From contig CANHHZ010000001.1 of the NCBI GenBank assembly GCA_947460275.1, positions 1-34,927 of the forward strand: a stretch of 34,927 nt of DNA, in the 5' to 3' direction. This stretch comes from Sphingobacteriaceae bacterium (GTDB lineage: Bacteria > Bacteroidota > Bacteroidia > Sphingobacteriales > Sphingobacteriaceae). The notes under the pieces were generated by a model that worked only from the letters and a program-made list of their open reading frames with translations, was not told the DNA's origin and made no database searches. Within the stretch, counting starts at the first letter, position 1, and each line of letters begins with the position of its first letter. The translations under genes were made by a program, and so were the position numbers. This document shows positions 34,662 through 34,927 of the stretch, piece by piece.

Positions 34662-34697
34662 AAAAAGACGTTTCACAAATGAGACGTCTTTTTTTTT
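34662..34697 (+). terminator. Intrinsic terminator ending the fibre operon
   Basis: AAAAAGACGTTTCA (34662-34675) pairs with TGAGACGTCTTTTT (34680-34693), with one T-G wobble and a CAAA loop. The T run continues to 34697. The T run also supplies the TTG of the next promoter. Confidence 0.92.
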
Positions 34698-34725
34698 GAT
34701 AATGAAACGCTAATGGTTAACTTTG
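34696..34725 (+). promoter_or_regulatory. Promoter of the VF530-family gene
   Basis: TTG (34696-34698), exactly 19 nt, then TAACTTTG (34718-34725): a full match to TTG-N19-TAnnTTTG. The ATG follows after 4 nt, so the transcript should start at or very near the start codon. Confidence 0.75.
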
Positions 34726-34729
34726 AGCC

Positions 34730-34927
34730 ATGGCTTTGGAAGAACAAAAAAATAACCCGCTACATGGCAAAACACTCGAATTTATAGTGAAACAATTGTT
34801 TTTTCATTATGGATGGGATGAAATGGGTAATTTGATAAAGATAGAATGTTTTAAAAATAATCCTTCGCTAAAATCGAGCCTTAAGTTTTTGCGCAAAACC
34901 GATTGGGCAAGAAAAAAGGTAGAGAAA
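34730..34927 (+). CDS. VF530 family (DUF2132) putative DNA-binding protein, partial
   Basis: Sixty-six codons are present before the window ends. The translation carries the VF530 signature: NNPLHGKTLEFIVKQL, HYGWDEMGNLIKIECFKNNP, SLKSSLKFLRKTDWARKKVE. The family is small (usually 70-90 residues), so nearly the whole protein is visible. It is described as a DNA-binding fold with no firmly known role. The start at 34730 is the first ATG after the promoter. It is transcribed separately from the fibre operon. Confidence 0.88.
   Translation, partial: MALEEQKNNPLHGKTLEFIVKQLFFHYGWDEMGNLIKIECFKNNPSLKSSLKFLRKTDWARKKVEK

Overview
The window comes from a member of the Bacteroidota, most likely a Sphingobacteriaceae genome close to Pedobacter. 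This rests on a SusC-type TonB-dependent receptor, a type IX secretion (T9SS) sorting domain with PorP/SprF and PorE-like partners, PL8/GH88 glycosaminoglycan-type enzymes, Bacteroidota promoters of the form TTG-N19-TAnnTTTG, AT-rich DNA and weak Shine-Dalgarno sites. The genus is inferred; no rRNA is present.

Left part (1-4977): the first 717 codons of a SusC receptor run leftward off the window. An AraC-family regulator and two exported SGNH esterases, one CE2-like, are divergent from it. This looks like the regulated edge of a polysaccharide-utilisation locus.

Middle part (5000-22704): mostly housekeeping and exported hydrolases. In order: a front-end-type fatty acid desaturase (minus), a nucleotide pyrophosphatase/phosphodiesterase, an S10 serine carboxypeptidase, accA, a 36-bp palindromic terminator, a 1034-residue DUF2723 membrane glycosyltransferase (minus), tRNA-Gln(UUG) with its own promoter and terminator, prs, rplY (L25/CTC), a PL8 lyase plus GH88 unsaturated glucuronyl hydrolase pair, pth, a Spx/ArsC-like protein behind a 34-bp tandem repeat, a small carboxypeptidase-regulatory-domain protein and an M1 metallopeptidase. 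The PL8-GH88 pair sits between rplY and pth, which are often neighbours in bacteria.

Right part (22768-34697): a structured ~610-bp non-coding leader precedes six co-directional genes. They encode two fibre proteins resembling phage tail fibres (the second with six VGIG-type repeats), a glycine-rich protein resembling phage tail-tip or ALK-type glycine domains, a DUF11-repeat adhesin with a CHU_C/T9SS type B sorting domain, a PorP/SprF family outer-membrane protein, and a protein with TPR, PD40, carboxypeptidase-regulatory and OmpA domains in the order known from PorE. I infer that this operon makes a T9SS-dependent surface fibre with its own export and anchoring partners. It is the best candidate in the window for an undescribed system. 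Three consecutive hairpins separate the adhesin from its presumed translocon genes.

The window ends inside a VF530 (DUF2132) family gene whose promoter lies only 4 nt before the start codon. No CRISPR array, insertion sequence, prophage block or rRNA was seen.
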